Positions 21,544 to 32,497 of a stretch of DNA of 64,000 bases are shown here, piece by piece. A model generated the notes under the pieces. It was not told where the DNA came from. It saw nothing but the letters and a program-made list of their open reading frames with translations, and made no database searches. The translations under genes were made by a program, and so were the position numbers. Source of the stretch: Echiichthys vipera (Eukaryota > Chordata > Actinopteri > Perciformes > Trachinidae); the NCBI GenBank assembly GCA_963691815.1, contig OY829645.1, positions 40,604,094 to 40,668,093 on the forward strand, written 5' to 3'. The stretch's first letter is position 1. Every line of letters starts with the position of its first letter.

Positions 21544-22689
21544 GGGCCTCATTTATCAATCCTGCGTGAAAACGGGCGCAAATCTGAGCGCAGAATTGGT
21601 CGTAGGAAAGGACCCATGTGTGATTTATGAAACATTCGTATCGGAGCAAACTCAGCGTACGAATGAGCGGGCCTTGATAAATGCGGCGGCTGTATTCGAT
21701 CGTCATTAAACATGTTACGCCCTTAAATATTCCTGTTTCGGAGGCCTCACCTACTGAGGTCAAACATGGAGAGGAAGAACGCTGGGAAGAAAAGACACTT
21801 TTCCGACACACAGATCGGCATCCTGACATCCGAGATGGAGCAAAATAAAGATGTGCTTTTTGGCAGTCTTAAGAGTGGAATAAAAGGGGCCCATAAAAAC
21901 GCTGTATGGAAAAGAATAACAGAGGCAGTCAACCCGAAGCAGCGCTCCACTGTGGCATGTGTGCGCACTGCTGAACCTGTGCTCCTGCTCTGTAGCGGGG
22001 TTTGCCAGCGGGGTTATTAGGTATACCGTTAACCGGATAACCTTTGTCACCTAGAAGAACCATACCAAGATGTTAATCATCTGATACCTTGTTTGATTTA
22101 ATGCAATTTATCTAGGGTAGCCACTAACCGAGGAGATGACTTTGGCTCAGCAGTGCATCTTGCTGCAGCCGCGCGCCAACACATTCATTCATTAATTCAA
22201 TGTCGGGGTCGCGGGGGGCTGGAGCCGAGCTGTTTTGATATTTAAAAGAATCGTGTGTTCCCCCTGGCCACCTGACTGCCAAGCGACAGCTTGGCATCAC
22301 AAATCAACTGTACATTTATCGAGTGGTAGTTTTGGCGATTGATGAATGTGTAATCATTCATGGATGGTACCTTCAGACCCACGAGTACAATAAATCACTC
22401 CAACCACAATTTTTATTTTTTTTATTCGTTTTAAGAATCTGTTTTTAACTGTTGTTAATATGTGACTGCTTATGGTTATTGACGGCTGAGGTTTGTTAAT
22501 TATCTTCAGCCAGATTTTGCTGTACTGCAGCGCAAATACACAGGCTCAAATTTGCGTACACGATCTCAGACCAGACGTGAGATTGGATCGTAGCTCCTGC
22601 TCACGTCCAAATTGATAAATGCCGATGTTTGCCAGGAAATGGTCCTACGCACTTTTTTCTGCCGTACGTTTGTTTGATAAATGAGGGCC
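21544..22689 (+). mobile_element. Non-autonomous PIF/Harbinger-type element
   Basis: The left end GGGCCTCATTTATCAA and the inverted right end GGCCCTCATTTATCAA are typical Harbinger termini. AGT at 21,541-21,543 and 22,690-22,692 gives the expected 3-bp target-site duplication. Subterminal sequences also pair (TTGGTCGTAGGAAAGGACC against GCGTAGGACCATTTCCTGG inverted). The 1146-bp element carries one Myb/SANT-like ORF and no DDE transposase, so it would depend on a transposase supplied elsewhere. Confidence 0.88.
21766..22020 (+). CDS. Myb/SANT-like DNA-binding protein of a Harbinger element (short)
   Basis: The 84-residue ORF starts with a basic stretch (MERKNAGKKRHFSDTQIGIL) and continues through KDVLFGSLKSGI and NAVWKRITEAVN. 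This spacing of aromatic and basic residues is that of the Myb/SANT-like domain (as in NAIF1/MSANTD proteins) encoded as the second gene of Harbinger elements, which helps carry the transposase to the nucleus and to DNA. The domain covers about residues 8-65. After that the reading departs from family expectation and stops at residue 84, so the C-terminal part is probably lost by frameshift. It is the only ORF in its transposon. Confidence 0.65.
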   Translation: MERKNAGKKRHFSDTQIGILTSEMEQNKDVLFGSLKSGIKGAHKNAVWKRITEAVNPKQRSTVACVRTAEPVLLLCSGVCQRGY

Positions 22690-22706
22690 AGTGTCTCCAC
22701 TGTTCC

Positions 22707-24446
22707 TTATCTGACCAGGGGGAGAAGAATTATGCAGCCAACATCCACAGTCACGCTGTTGATGGAGATGGGTTTGGGGGCAGATTTACTACTGCGGAAA
22801 TCCACCACTAGCTCCTTAGTCTTGGTGCGGATTAGAATCAGGTGATTAGCTGCACACCAGTCGACAAAGGCCCCTGTACTCCTCCTCCTTCCCCTCCCTG
22901 ACACAGCCAGCAATTGCAGAATTGTCAGCAAACTTCTGCAGGTGGCAGGACTCAGAGAGGAGCTGAAAGTCTGAGGTGTACAGGTTGAACAGAAAGGGGG
23001 AAAGAACAGTTCCCTGCGGAGCTCCAGTGCTGCTGACCACAGTGTCAGACACTCCGTCCTGCAGTCTGACATACTGTGGTCGACCCGTCAATTAATCCGT
23101 AATCCAGGAAACCAGGGGAGGGTCCACAGCTTACTTCCCAGCAGAGCAGGCCGGATGGTATTGAACGCACTGGAGAAGTCGATGAACAAGATTCTCACAT
23201 TGGTTCCCGGTCTGTCCAGGTGTGCGCAGGCACGGTGGAGCAGGAAGATGATAGCATCCTCCACATCTAGGCTCGGCTGGTAGGCAAACTGTAGAGGGTC
23301 CAGTGATGAGCTGACCAGGGGCCGAAGAAGTGACAGGACCAGCCTCTCCAGGGACTTCATCAGGTGCGACGTCAGCGCCACCGGTCTGTAGAGCTCTTTC
23401 AGCAAATCTTTTGAGGAACAGATTCAGCTCATTGGCACGTTCAGTACCACCTCCTACTGTCTGGCTACCAGATGGTTTGTAGTCAGTGATGCTCCTCTTG
23501 CCACTCCACACGTCCTTTAAATTGTTCTGCTGGAGTTTGTGCTCCAGCTTCCTCCTGTAGCTTTCTTTGCCCTGTTGAATCCTCTCTTTAAGCTCCCTCT
23601 GGACCTGCCTCATCTGCTCTCTGTCCCCATCTCTGAAGGCCCTCTTCTTCTCATTCAGCAGGACCTTGATGTCTTTGGTGACCCACGGCTTGTTATTTGG
23701 GAAACAGCGTACAGTCACTGTAGGAACAACGCTGTCCACACAGAAATTGATGTACCCTGTTATGCAGTCCGTGAGATCATCAAGGTCCTCTCCATGAATC
23801 ACAGAGCAAATCCCAGTCTGTAAGTTCAAAGCAGCCCTGTAAAGCTTCATCGGTCTCCTGTGACCATCTCCTCGCAGTTCTGGTGGTCACAGGAAGCCGC
23901 TGGACTTGGGGCTTATACAGGGGCTGCAGGTGGATGAGGTTGTGGTCCGATCTTCCAAGAGGAGGAAGGGCAGTGGAGCTGTAAACCTCCTTAACATTAG
24001 CATACAGCAGGTCCAGTGTCTTGTTTTCCCTGGTGGGACAGTCCACGAACTGCTTGAAAGTGGGCAGTGTTGCAGCCAGAGTGTAGTGGTTGAAGTCCCC
24101 AGATATGGCAATGAGTGCGTCTGGGTGCCGTGTCTGAAGGCCCGCGACGACGATGTGGATGACGTCACCTGCACGCACCGCGTCTGCAGTCAGTGGAATG
24201 TTAACAACCAGGACAATCACGTGTGAAAACTTGTTGTTAATAAGAATAGCAAGTCCCCCACCTTTCCTCTTGCCACTCTCACGGTGACTCCTGTCCGCCC
24301 GAACAGTCTGAAAGCCGTCCACAGTTACGTTAGAGTCCGGGATGTCCTCGTGAAACACAGCACACTGCTCACAAGATACATCCACTGAGTTCTCACCAGG
24401 CCCGCCAGCTCGTCCATCTTATTAACCAGCAACCTCACGTTTGCCA
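22707..24446 (-). pseudogene. LINE ORF2 remnant: endonuclease, linker and RT
   Basis: From an ATG near 24,446 the minus strand begins MANVRLLVNKMDELAGL. The AP-like endonuclease follows (24,385-23,780): RKGGGLAILINN, then ISGDFNHYTL and LGRSDHNLI, with the GDFNH and SDHN catalytic boxes intact. A basic linker (about 23,780-23,460) contains KPWVTKDIKVLLNEKKRAF. The RT follows: RPVALTSHLMKSLERLV, FIDFSSAFNTIRPALL, STGAPQGTVLSPFLF, and KFADNSAIAGC, where the catalytic second Asp of FADD has become Asn. Frames shift at about 23.4 and 23.09 kb. The thumb region is deleted beside the Harbinger insertion. Confidence 0.85.
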
Positions 24447-24759
24447 TGGTGATGGAAGGGAGAGATGGTTTATATCTCCTCTTCTTTTGTTTAAGTCCAG
24501 CCTTACATCCCCTGTACTTTCTCCTCAGTTCTGTGGGGATTTCAGGCCTCTACCACATCAGCACTGTTGGTGTTAGCGACAACAGCTGTTCACAGGTGTA
24601 AACAATGGACCTGCTGCATTGTTGCATCCAGACAGAGATGCGGTCGGCAAAAATAGTCCCAAGAATGAGACACACGGACAAAAAACATGTAAGAAAACTC
24701 ACACACATAGTTGGATAAGGTTAGCACGACGACTTACAGGAAAAAAGCACTGATAAAAA

Positions 24760-25060
24760 AGACAGTAAATAAGATAAAAGAGAGTGAGCAACTGTTGCTG
24801 GCTGCTGATCGACACAGCGGCGGAACCAGATGAGGTAGGTGAGGTAGATCGATTGGTAAATCGAGAGCCTTGCCTTTAGGCTCAACTCTTTCTTCACAGT
24901 TTCGTACAACGTCCACACCACTGCTGATGCTGCACTAAAATGCCTGTCCATCTCAAGCTACATTTTACCCTCATTTGTGAAAAAGACCTCAAGATAATTA
25001 AACTTCTTTGCTGGGAGCAGTAACTCACTCCCAACCAGGTGGGGTTATCCCAACTCTAAA
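24760..25060 (-). mobile_element. Rex3-like (RTE) LINE fragment
   Basis: The minus strand reads KKELSLKARLSIYQSIYLTYL near 24,900-24,830, matching the 'KRELSRKAKLSIYRSI..PTLTYG' block of RTE/Rex3 RT that is clearer at 45.0 kb. It abuts the 5' side of the LINE at 24.7 kb. Only ~100 codons are recognisable. Confidence 0.65.
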
Positions 25061-26830
25061 TTTTCTTTTAATAATGTCCTAATGTGAAGGTTTCATACAG
25101 TGGGTTAATCAGATATTTTTGCTGCCTGCTTAAAGCCTGGTTGTAGAGCATTAGCCTAACAGTTAAGTTACAGGCTGTAAAACCAAAAGAGCTCAAAGAG
25201 GCTAAAGTTATATGTAGAGCTGAGGGGAACTGCAGAATTGGGTTATGATCATCTGGTGTTTCTTCACTAGATTCATCACACGCATTTAATTGATTCTAAC
25301 ACAAACATATTGATCCGTACAGCTTTAATATTTATTTATTCCTCTTAGTTCCACTCAAAAGCTAACATCTGGACTTGGCCGAGGCTGCTTTCTCAAACTG
25401 ACGACAATGCTTCACAAAAGCTCCAGACATGTCTCTGCTATCTGTTGTTTTGGTTAAAAGTTAAAGGTGGTAATTTCTATTTCTATTTCAATGTATGCTG
25501 CACAGTCTGACTGTAGCCTTATTTTGACTTTGATGCCTTGGTATTCAGTCCATTATTAGCTTGTGGCTTGTGTTGTCTGTCTGGACTGTACGGACGTGCC
25601 ATAAATATATATTATACATAACTGGTAGTCTAGCAGGGAAATTTTAGATTTAATTATTTCTTTATATTGCATTATCCATTTAAGCCTATATATGTTGGCT
25701 TTCCTTCTATCCATTTCTGCAGCATGCTGGCACTGCTGCTGCTAAACAGTACTATTAAACTCCCAAAGATCCATTTAGACACTCTAAATTATGAACAAAC
25801 TCATATGTACCTAAACTGACTAAACAATATTCAACAATGACTTAGTAAATAATCCCCTGTTCTTCAACCAAAAATACTTTCTGCCTACAAATCAGCCATC
25901 ACCTTGTAAAATATAAACAAAGTCAGAAATCATATGAGATTATCATCTCATCAAGTAATTGGCTGTAATAATGGCTCATCAATGATTAAAAATGATAGCG
26001 CTGTCGGAGCTGATCTACCTCACATAGATAATGTTGAAACAAAATGTGTGTGCCTGTGTAACTGTAAAAGGGGGAGGGAAATCATAGTTCATGAATAAAC
26101 AAGTCTAATCTGAGCTCTGCGGCAAATTCTTACACAACCACTTTGAAAATCCTGGAAATCTGTTTATTCTTGCGTTCTCACAGCAGGGGAGATGCTTGAC
26201 ATGTTCACTGGAGGAGAGCAAACTTCTGAAATATTTTTATCTGATCAGCTTTGTTGTGGTAAGATCCCCTGTAATTGATGACAGAGACATGTTCTCTCCG
26301 GCAAATCAGTTTAAAAGGAGATGACAGATGGAGACAGAGGTTGTTGGGGGAAAGCAGCCCATCACTCTTCCCTCTGCCAGGGTGACGGGGGTATAGAGCT
26401 GTCATTTTCATTCACTCTGCTACTCGCTCTTCTTCTCCGTTCACAACACAATCTACAATGATTTGAAATTTTGAAAGTTTTGAAATTCATATTGTACTTA
26501 TGGGTTTCCTGCATTGCAATCGTATCTACTGTATGCTGGCTAATTTGAATGACTTAAGGAACAATATTGTGTTTTTGTTTGTTTGTTTTTTCCATATTGC
26601 CCATATACAAAACGCTTCAAAACTTTGCAACAAAATATGACCTGTTTATTTCCCTTGAGTTCTCAAACCAATTAAAAAAATTCTGTTCCTCCAACGTATT
26701 TGTACGACTGCACCTACCTGGGTTGAAAATGCATAACAGGTGACATTCACAGACATGTACTGCAGGATGCAGACAATGGATGGAAACATAGAGACCAGGT
26801 AGGAGGCCCCCACAGTATACCTTCAAACAC
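25061..26830. other. Intergenic DNA, no gene seen
   Basis: Unremarkable A+T-rich sequence with no transposon ends, no protein-like frames and no strong repeats that I can see. Confidence 0.5.
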
Positions 26831-26831
26831 A

Positions 26832-26868
<37 letters not shown>

Positions 26869-26921
26869 ACACACACACACACACATGCACGCACGCACGC
26901 ACACATACACAAACACACACC
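26831..26921. repeat. (CA)n microsatellite
   Basis: An almost pure CA run (to about 26,885) followed by interrupted CA/GCAC units up to 26,921. Confidence 0.95.
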
Positions 26922-29308
26922 TATTTTTCAGCCATTACTTGACTATAGTGACAGTACAAGCAGCTTTATCCAGCTCTTTGTTGTGCTGCAGGATGGTTGG
27001 GAGGACCGCTGATTTTAGAAAAGCAGCTGTTAAACCCAAGACTCATTTGAAATGCATCCTTGGTCAGTGAATTTTACCTTTTCCACAAAGATAGGACTAT
27101 ATCAAATCCAGATTTATTTTTTTCACATTGTATTGGTTGTTACTTTTGCAGTGAAGTGGCAAAAAAATAAACCACAATATGTGGAATAATTGCAATAAGA
27201 CACATTCTCCAAAAATAATCACTTAATGACTGCTGGATAAGAAGCTTTTCTTTACTGGCTTTGTCTGTATGCATTGTGAATCTGGTTCATTCAGCAAAGG
27301 ATCAACACAAGTTTCCTTACTCGCATCTGTGGCTGGCTGAATACAGCCCAGTGAATAATCTGGATAAATAATGTACACTAAGTGGCTAAGAGCCCCTGCC
27401 TGCCAGCTGCAGCAGAGCCTCATCCGCATTACATCAGAGGGGTTGATTATTCTGGGCCTCTGTATACAGGTTCACTGTCCAGCATGCCGGCAGAGATAGC
27501 GTTGCTCTAATAAACTTCTTTATCTCTCAGCTACAGTATATCATTGCAGATTGACATATATGCATCTGATAGAAGAAAGAAACACACTGGTGGTGCTGTC
27601 TGTTGACAATGTGCCGAATCATGTGTCGCATTGACAACCTGGGCTCTGACCTTGAGGTGTCTACCGCTGTCTGATTGATGGCAGATAGATGCCAAGCACA
27701 ACAAAGATAGAGTGATCGATCTGACCATGACTCGCCAAGCCCTCACTGATCCCTTCTGTGGCCCAGACCCACTCCACTGTCACTGTAAAAGGAGGTTGCA
27801 TTATGGTTGCATTATTTTAATGTTTTTGTGTTTTAGAACTCCAAGATCAAGTATTTCCTTTTACTTTGCAGGCATTGATCACACTTGAAAACTCAGGGTC
27901 TTTTTGCATGGATGATCAGTAATGTCATGTCACTAAATACATAAACATTAAAAGTGTGATTACAAAGAGCATGGATTATTGATATTAAACTGAAATTGTT
28001 TAGATTGTCCTGTGTCTTTTTTTGTTTTCAAGATCGTCAGGAGGAGAGATTATCTTATATACCAAATCATTTTCCAGATAATTATCCACAGCTCCCATTC
28101 AAATAACCATCAGTCCTCGTCACCATTTAATTAATAAGAGTATTCTGCTTGTGTTTCTTTGTTCTAAATGACACCACTGACATCTCCTGGATAAAGAGCA
28201 AACATGCCAGAGTGAGAAAAGCAATATATACACAGCAAATCTCCATTTTACCTATATTTATACATTTTATGCAATCCAATTTAAGTATGTGGCCCTGTCA
28301 CAGTTAGTGTGCCATGAGAGCTCGAGTTTCAAGAAAATTATTTAATATTTGAACCAACTGTTAATACAGATACAGATCAAATGTAGAATGTTGATAAGCT
28401 ATTTCCCCTAGAGGGCACTCTAAGCTCTTATCTTATCCTATACCGGTTTCATGAGTTTGGACTCGCCTCAGTACAGCTGAACCTAATCTAAAGCTAACTG
28501 TATACATTAAGAGTAACATTTTTTGCCATTAAAGGACCACACTAGTGGTTTTTTTTGTCTTGAATATTTCCTGCAGATATGAGTACCACTGATTGGTATC
28601 ACAGTTGTCAGAGCAGATTTATACATTTTAGTAGTACACAGTTGACTATCTTTGACCAGTAGTAAATACAGATATGATAGTCATGGAATTACAAGCTTAA
28701 TCAGGCCTTGTATCCTGTTTCATATAGCACTATAGCCAATCGGATCCCATGTCAATGCCACTAAACTGCAGGTAACAAATTACACCTATTCTCATTACAG
28801 TGAGAAATCTTTTTTGTGTGGGCAAACTTTACATTTTTTTGAGTGTTTTAAAAAAGAGATTATTTTATTTTCACGTACATTTGATCACATTTGGCAATTC
28901 CATGCAGACTTAAAACAAAAAGATGAAAGAGAATGAAAAAAACAGTCAGTCAGCTGATGCTCTGGAAATGATAGGTTCTAATCTAAATGTTAGTGTTTTC
29001 TAACCGGACTCACGGGCCGGGGCTAACACTTAACATTAGTCGGCAACGTCAAGGCTGTCAGCAACGTCTGTCTAATGTCAGGATGACGTTATTGTCCATA
29101 CTGTGGATGTACTGTTTATACATGCCCATGTTGTCTGCTTTGTTCATGATTAACTCTTCTGTTGATTATAAAATAGGGTTTCAGGTTATTTCATGTGTCC
29201 ACAGCTCTTTTTAATTATCGTTGGTCATTTTTTAGTTTTGCCATTTTGTAAGAATAGTTAAAAAGATTGAAATGTTAAGGAGTCAGTCTCAATTTTTTTA
29301 ATTTTTTG
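26922..29308. other. Intergenic DNA, no gene seen
   Basis: No recognised coding or transposon sequence. A short CG-containing stretch near 29,000-29,080 stands out slightly from its surroundings but has no motif. This and the previous stretch are the best candidates for old single-copy host DNA. Confidence 0.5.
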
Positions 29309-30785
29309 TTATTTAAAACCACTTAAAGGAATTGATGCACTAAGTTTTAAGTAATTCAGCAGCAAATTCAATGTTGAGTGTGCAAAGTAAACAAACAAAC
29401 GTATTCCCTGTTCTGTGCGGACATGTGGGACAGAAAACATAACAACAGTCTGAGACTGCAGAGAGTATTGTCCAGCACTTTTTCGCGTTATGAGAAAACA
29501 TAAATAAGAGGGAAGCACACCAAGAATTGCATAATATAGTATATAGGTATGCCAATGACAGATCCTACGAGTGGCCAGAGCAGGCCCTCCTACCTGAGAG
29601 AATATCTCACAGTGGCGAGTGCGAGCTTTACAGTTGGCAATAAACCTCAGTTGACCATACAAAGATACTGTGCAGAGGAATGCATAGATAGCAGAATTCA
29701 TAGTCCAGATAAAAAAAAGTGGCTGCTACAAGATGTTTTTTGTTTTACATTAAAAGAAAAACACAGATTATATTGAAAATAAAAATCCAATTTAAGCCTC
29801 CACTAAGCAGAGGCTTTAAAGTTAGGCAGTCATCAACAACAATACCAAAGTACTTACCACAGAGGGAACATACAGTGATCTATTCCTAGAGCCAGTAAAT
29901 AACATATCTTTGGTCTTATTGAGTACAAGTTTCAGCTGACGATGAGTATTTTGGACCGCAGTAAAAGCATTCTGTAAGTTCTCAATGGCCTGTTTAAGAG
30001 TAGCTGCACCGCAGTAAATAACCGTGTCATCTGCATTAAAATGAAAATTGCATAAGGCACATTCTGATCTAGGTTATTTATATAAATAAAATAAATAAAG
30101 GCAGGCCTAGTACAGAGCCTTGCAGCCTTGCTTTAAGGATTGATAAATTACCAGAGCAAACACCTTTATGTTTAATGAACTGGGTCCTATACTAGGTTAG
30201 TTCAAGAACCAGGCAACTGCTTGCTCTGAATTAAGAAATCTGATTTTAAAACATCATGATGAACCTTAACAAAAGTTTTTTACCAATCAATAAAAAGTGA
30301 TGCACAATGCAGATTTTTATTATGTGCAAAATACGGTAGATGTCATTTACCACCTTCGTTGCAGCTGTGATGGTACTATGTTTTTTCTAAAGCCTGATTG
30401 AAATGGTGATAAAATGTAATTAGCATGGAGAAAGTATTTAATCTGGTCACTCACCCTGGATTGGCCAAGAATTTTGGCCAATACAGACAAATTTGATATT
30501 GGCCTATAGGTATTCAAAATTGATGGGTCAACCCCATTTAATAATGGGAAAACAAGTGCAGATTTCCGTATTTAGGAATATCATTATTTTCTAATGTGAG
30601 ATTAAAAAAAAAATATGCTTGTGGCCTTGCTACAAAATCAACTGCAATTTTTACCAAGTAAGATCAATAAGATTGGGTCCAATGCTTTTAAGGCTTCATG
30701 AACTCCTGCCACTGGGAATAGTATATTTGTACAAGGCATCATAGTTGAACTACAAATAGTAGAGCCACATAATATAACTTCACTA
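29309..30785 (-). pseudogene. LINE reverse transcriptase remnant (second LINE type)
   Basis: The minus strand, read across frames, gives a pre-RT segment (ALKALDPI... near 30,700), YRPISNLSVLAKIL near 30,500, and ADDTVIYCGAATLKQAIENL near 30,040-29,990 with an intact ADD box. After frame breaks, a 130-residue frame (29,701-29,309) gives the C-terminus with LGVLPSYLCFLITRKSAG and MFSVPHVRTEQG. This is the 'PSYL..L....' then 'VP..RT..G' tail of jockey/I/L2-like fish LINEs. It differs from the FSSAFNT-type LINEs elsewhere in the window. Its 5' side is cut by the repeat at 30,786. I leave the clade open. Confidence 0.75.
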
Positions 30786-31090
30786 TGAGAGGAGCTGGTA
30801 CTGGGGCCAGTTGGTAAGTCTTTCAAAGCACTCTTTTAATAAACTTCCAGTTTGCAAACTATGTTGTTGTACTTATACTTATACTTATTATGCTACTGCA
30901 GAGGTTTGGTGTTATTTTGAGCGGTATTAGTGGTTAAAAAAAGCTATTTTAGTTCCTTCACCATACTGCCCCAAGCTAATCAGCGTTAGCCACATCCGGC
31001 TGTTAGCGACTCTCCAGGATATCTCAGTTAATGTCTCAATAGCTTATTTGATTTATGTAAGTGCCGAAGAAGACCATGTGATGATTTTGC
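30786..31090 (+). repeat. Dispersed repeat R, copy 1 (unidentified)
   Basis: This stretch, from AGGAGCTGGTACTGGGGCCAG through CTACTGCAGAGGTTTGGTG to GATGATTTTGCGC, matches the reverse complement of 41,055-40,680 over its whole length, with gaps. It has no ORF or clear terminal repeats. It may be a degraded DNA transposon or a SINE; I cannot name the family. Confidence 0.7.
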
Positions 31091-31599
31091 GCAAGAATTG
31101 AACTTTAATAAAAGAAGAGCATTTATTTCTTAATTGCCTAAACACAAGCCAATCAGAAGAAAAACCTGTTTTCCTTGCTATAGCCCAAGCCAAATCCAGT
31201 CATGAATAATGGCTCCAAGCTCAGAAGAAAACCAGGGATTGTCACACCCCTTGACTCTCAGACTCTAGTTATGATTTGCATAAAACTATCACTAAAAAAG
31301 TTCCAGGCTGACTGTGCATCAGGAATTCTATTCCAATTAAAATTAAACAAATCATAACAAACCCCTGTTCATTAATTATTTTTTTAATTAGATAACATAT
31401 GGTTTACATTTAGGTATCTTAGTGTTCCTGACAGCAGCAACAACAGTGCTCACTTACAGTAAGTCATTACAAAAAACACTGACAGCAGAGAATTTATGAG
31501 GGACACTAGTCATTTACAAGTAAATTACAATGGATTTTTCAGGGCATTTGAGATTTGGGCGAGTGGGCAAATTGATTAACTGTGTAGGATTGACAGAAT

Positions 31600-31800
31600 C
31601 ACAAACACAAGCTACTGCTCTTAGTTTTGTGGCAGCACAGGAGATTGTAAGGCATGGAAAGCCATTCACAGACGGAGAATACATGAAAGAATCGTTCAAT
31701 AAAATATCAGAGCATCTATTCTTGGATTTCAAAAACAAACATGAAATTCTTCAGAAAATTAGAGATATGCCTCTTTCTGCAAAGACTGTCAAGGGCGCAA
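31600..31800 (+). pseudogene. hAT transposase N-terminal fragment
   Basis: The frame reads SFVAAQEIVRHGKPFTDGEY, KESFNKISEHLFLDFKNK and KIRDMPLSAKTVKG. This is the segment just after the BED zinc finger in ZBED/GTF2IRD2-like hAT transposases, before the catalytic core. No BED finger precedes it and the core is absent. The same ORF (31,530-31,994) runs on, out of homology, into LINE sequence at ~31,810, making a chimeric frame of 154 codons. Confidence 0.75.
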
Positions 31801-31837
31801 AAAATATTTATTTGAGACCCCGAGCTGAGCTGAGCTT

Positions 31838-32435
31838 GTGTGTTTTATGTTTAAGTGTTGCTGTACATCCCCTCAGAGTCCTGCCACCTTCAGAAGTTTT
31901 TCTGATGACTCAGCAATGTTTGGCTGCATTGGAAAGGGGGATGAAAGTGAATACAGGACTGTTGTGGACAACTTTGTCACTTGGAGTGAGCTGAATCATC
32001 TGCAGCTCACCGTGAATAAAACAAAGGAGCTGGTAGTGGATCTGAGGAGGGTGGAAACACCTGAAAACAGCTGGACACCCTGAAGACCGTGGCAGTGAGG
32101 AGGATGCTGTCCAGGCTCCGGTCTATCCTGGACAATGTCTCCCACCCTCTCTATGACACACTGGCCCAGCTGAGGAGCACCTTTAGCAGAAGACTCCTCA
32201 CACCCAGATGCACCACAGAGCGCCCCAGGAAATCTTTCCTTTCTGTGGTCATTACATTATACAATGCATCCCTAGGAGAGCCTGCCACCTCCTCTGTGTA
32301 ATTCAGACTCAACCACAGACAATCTGTTCTTTTGCAGTTTCGTCTGGTATTATTGATCTTGTATATATTTCACTACTGTAAATATTCATTTCTGTAAATT
32401 TAAATTATTCTGATTCTGCTTCTGATCTGATACAT
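31838..32435 (+). pseudogene. LINE RT C-terminal fragment and tail
   Basis: An 81-residue frame from 31,838 carries SFSDDSAMFGCIGKGDESEY (the position of FADD, here SDD) and NHLQLTVNKTKELVVDLRR. After a deletion of the middle of the thumb, 32,089-32,301 reads RMLSRLRSILDN, HPLYDTLAQLRSTFSRRLL and FLSVVITLYNAS to a stop. A tail of AATTATTCTGATTCTGCTTCTG follows near 32,400. It belongs to the same LINE type as 60,275-60,812. Confidence 0.8.
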
Positions 32436-32497
32436 GGCTGAGGAAAAAAACAGAAGATAATGACAGAAAATTGAAATGGACTTAGTCATAAGTCGTA

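Larger units (their letters stand above)
21091..24700 (-). mobile_element. LINE (CR1/L2/Rex1 group), split by a Harbinger element
   Basis: The minus strand runs from endonuclease near 24.4 kb through RT to a 3' UTR ending near 21,091 (inverted tail ...GGGATAAATAAAGCTTCTTGAATCTTG). The 3' UTR matches the copies at 46.0-46.4 kb and 54.1-54.5 kb. A Harbinger-type element occupies 21,544-22,689. Compared with the copy at 46.3-47.5 kb, about 430 bases of RT C-terminal sequence next to that insertion are missing. The 5' limit near 24,700 is approximate. Confidence 0.8.

Noticed and set aside
23539..24226. Plus-strand ORFs of 94 and 106 codons
   Set aside because: Antisense shadows of the LINE linker and endonuclease on the minus strand.
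26205..28980. Possible host exons in the quiet region 25-29 kb
   Set aside because: I looked for splice-bounded frames with recognisable domains and found none; without homology search I cannot support an exon.
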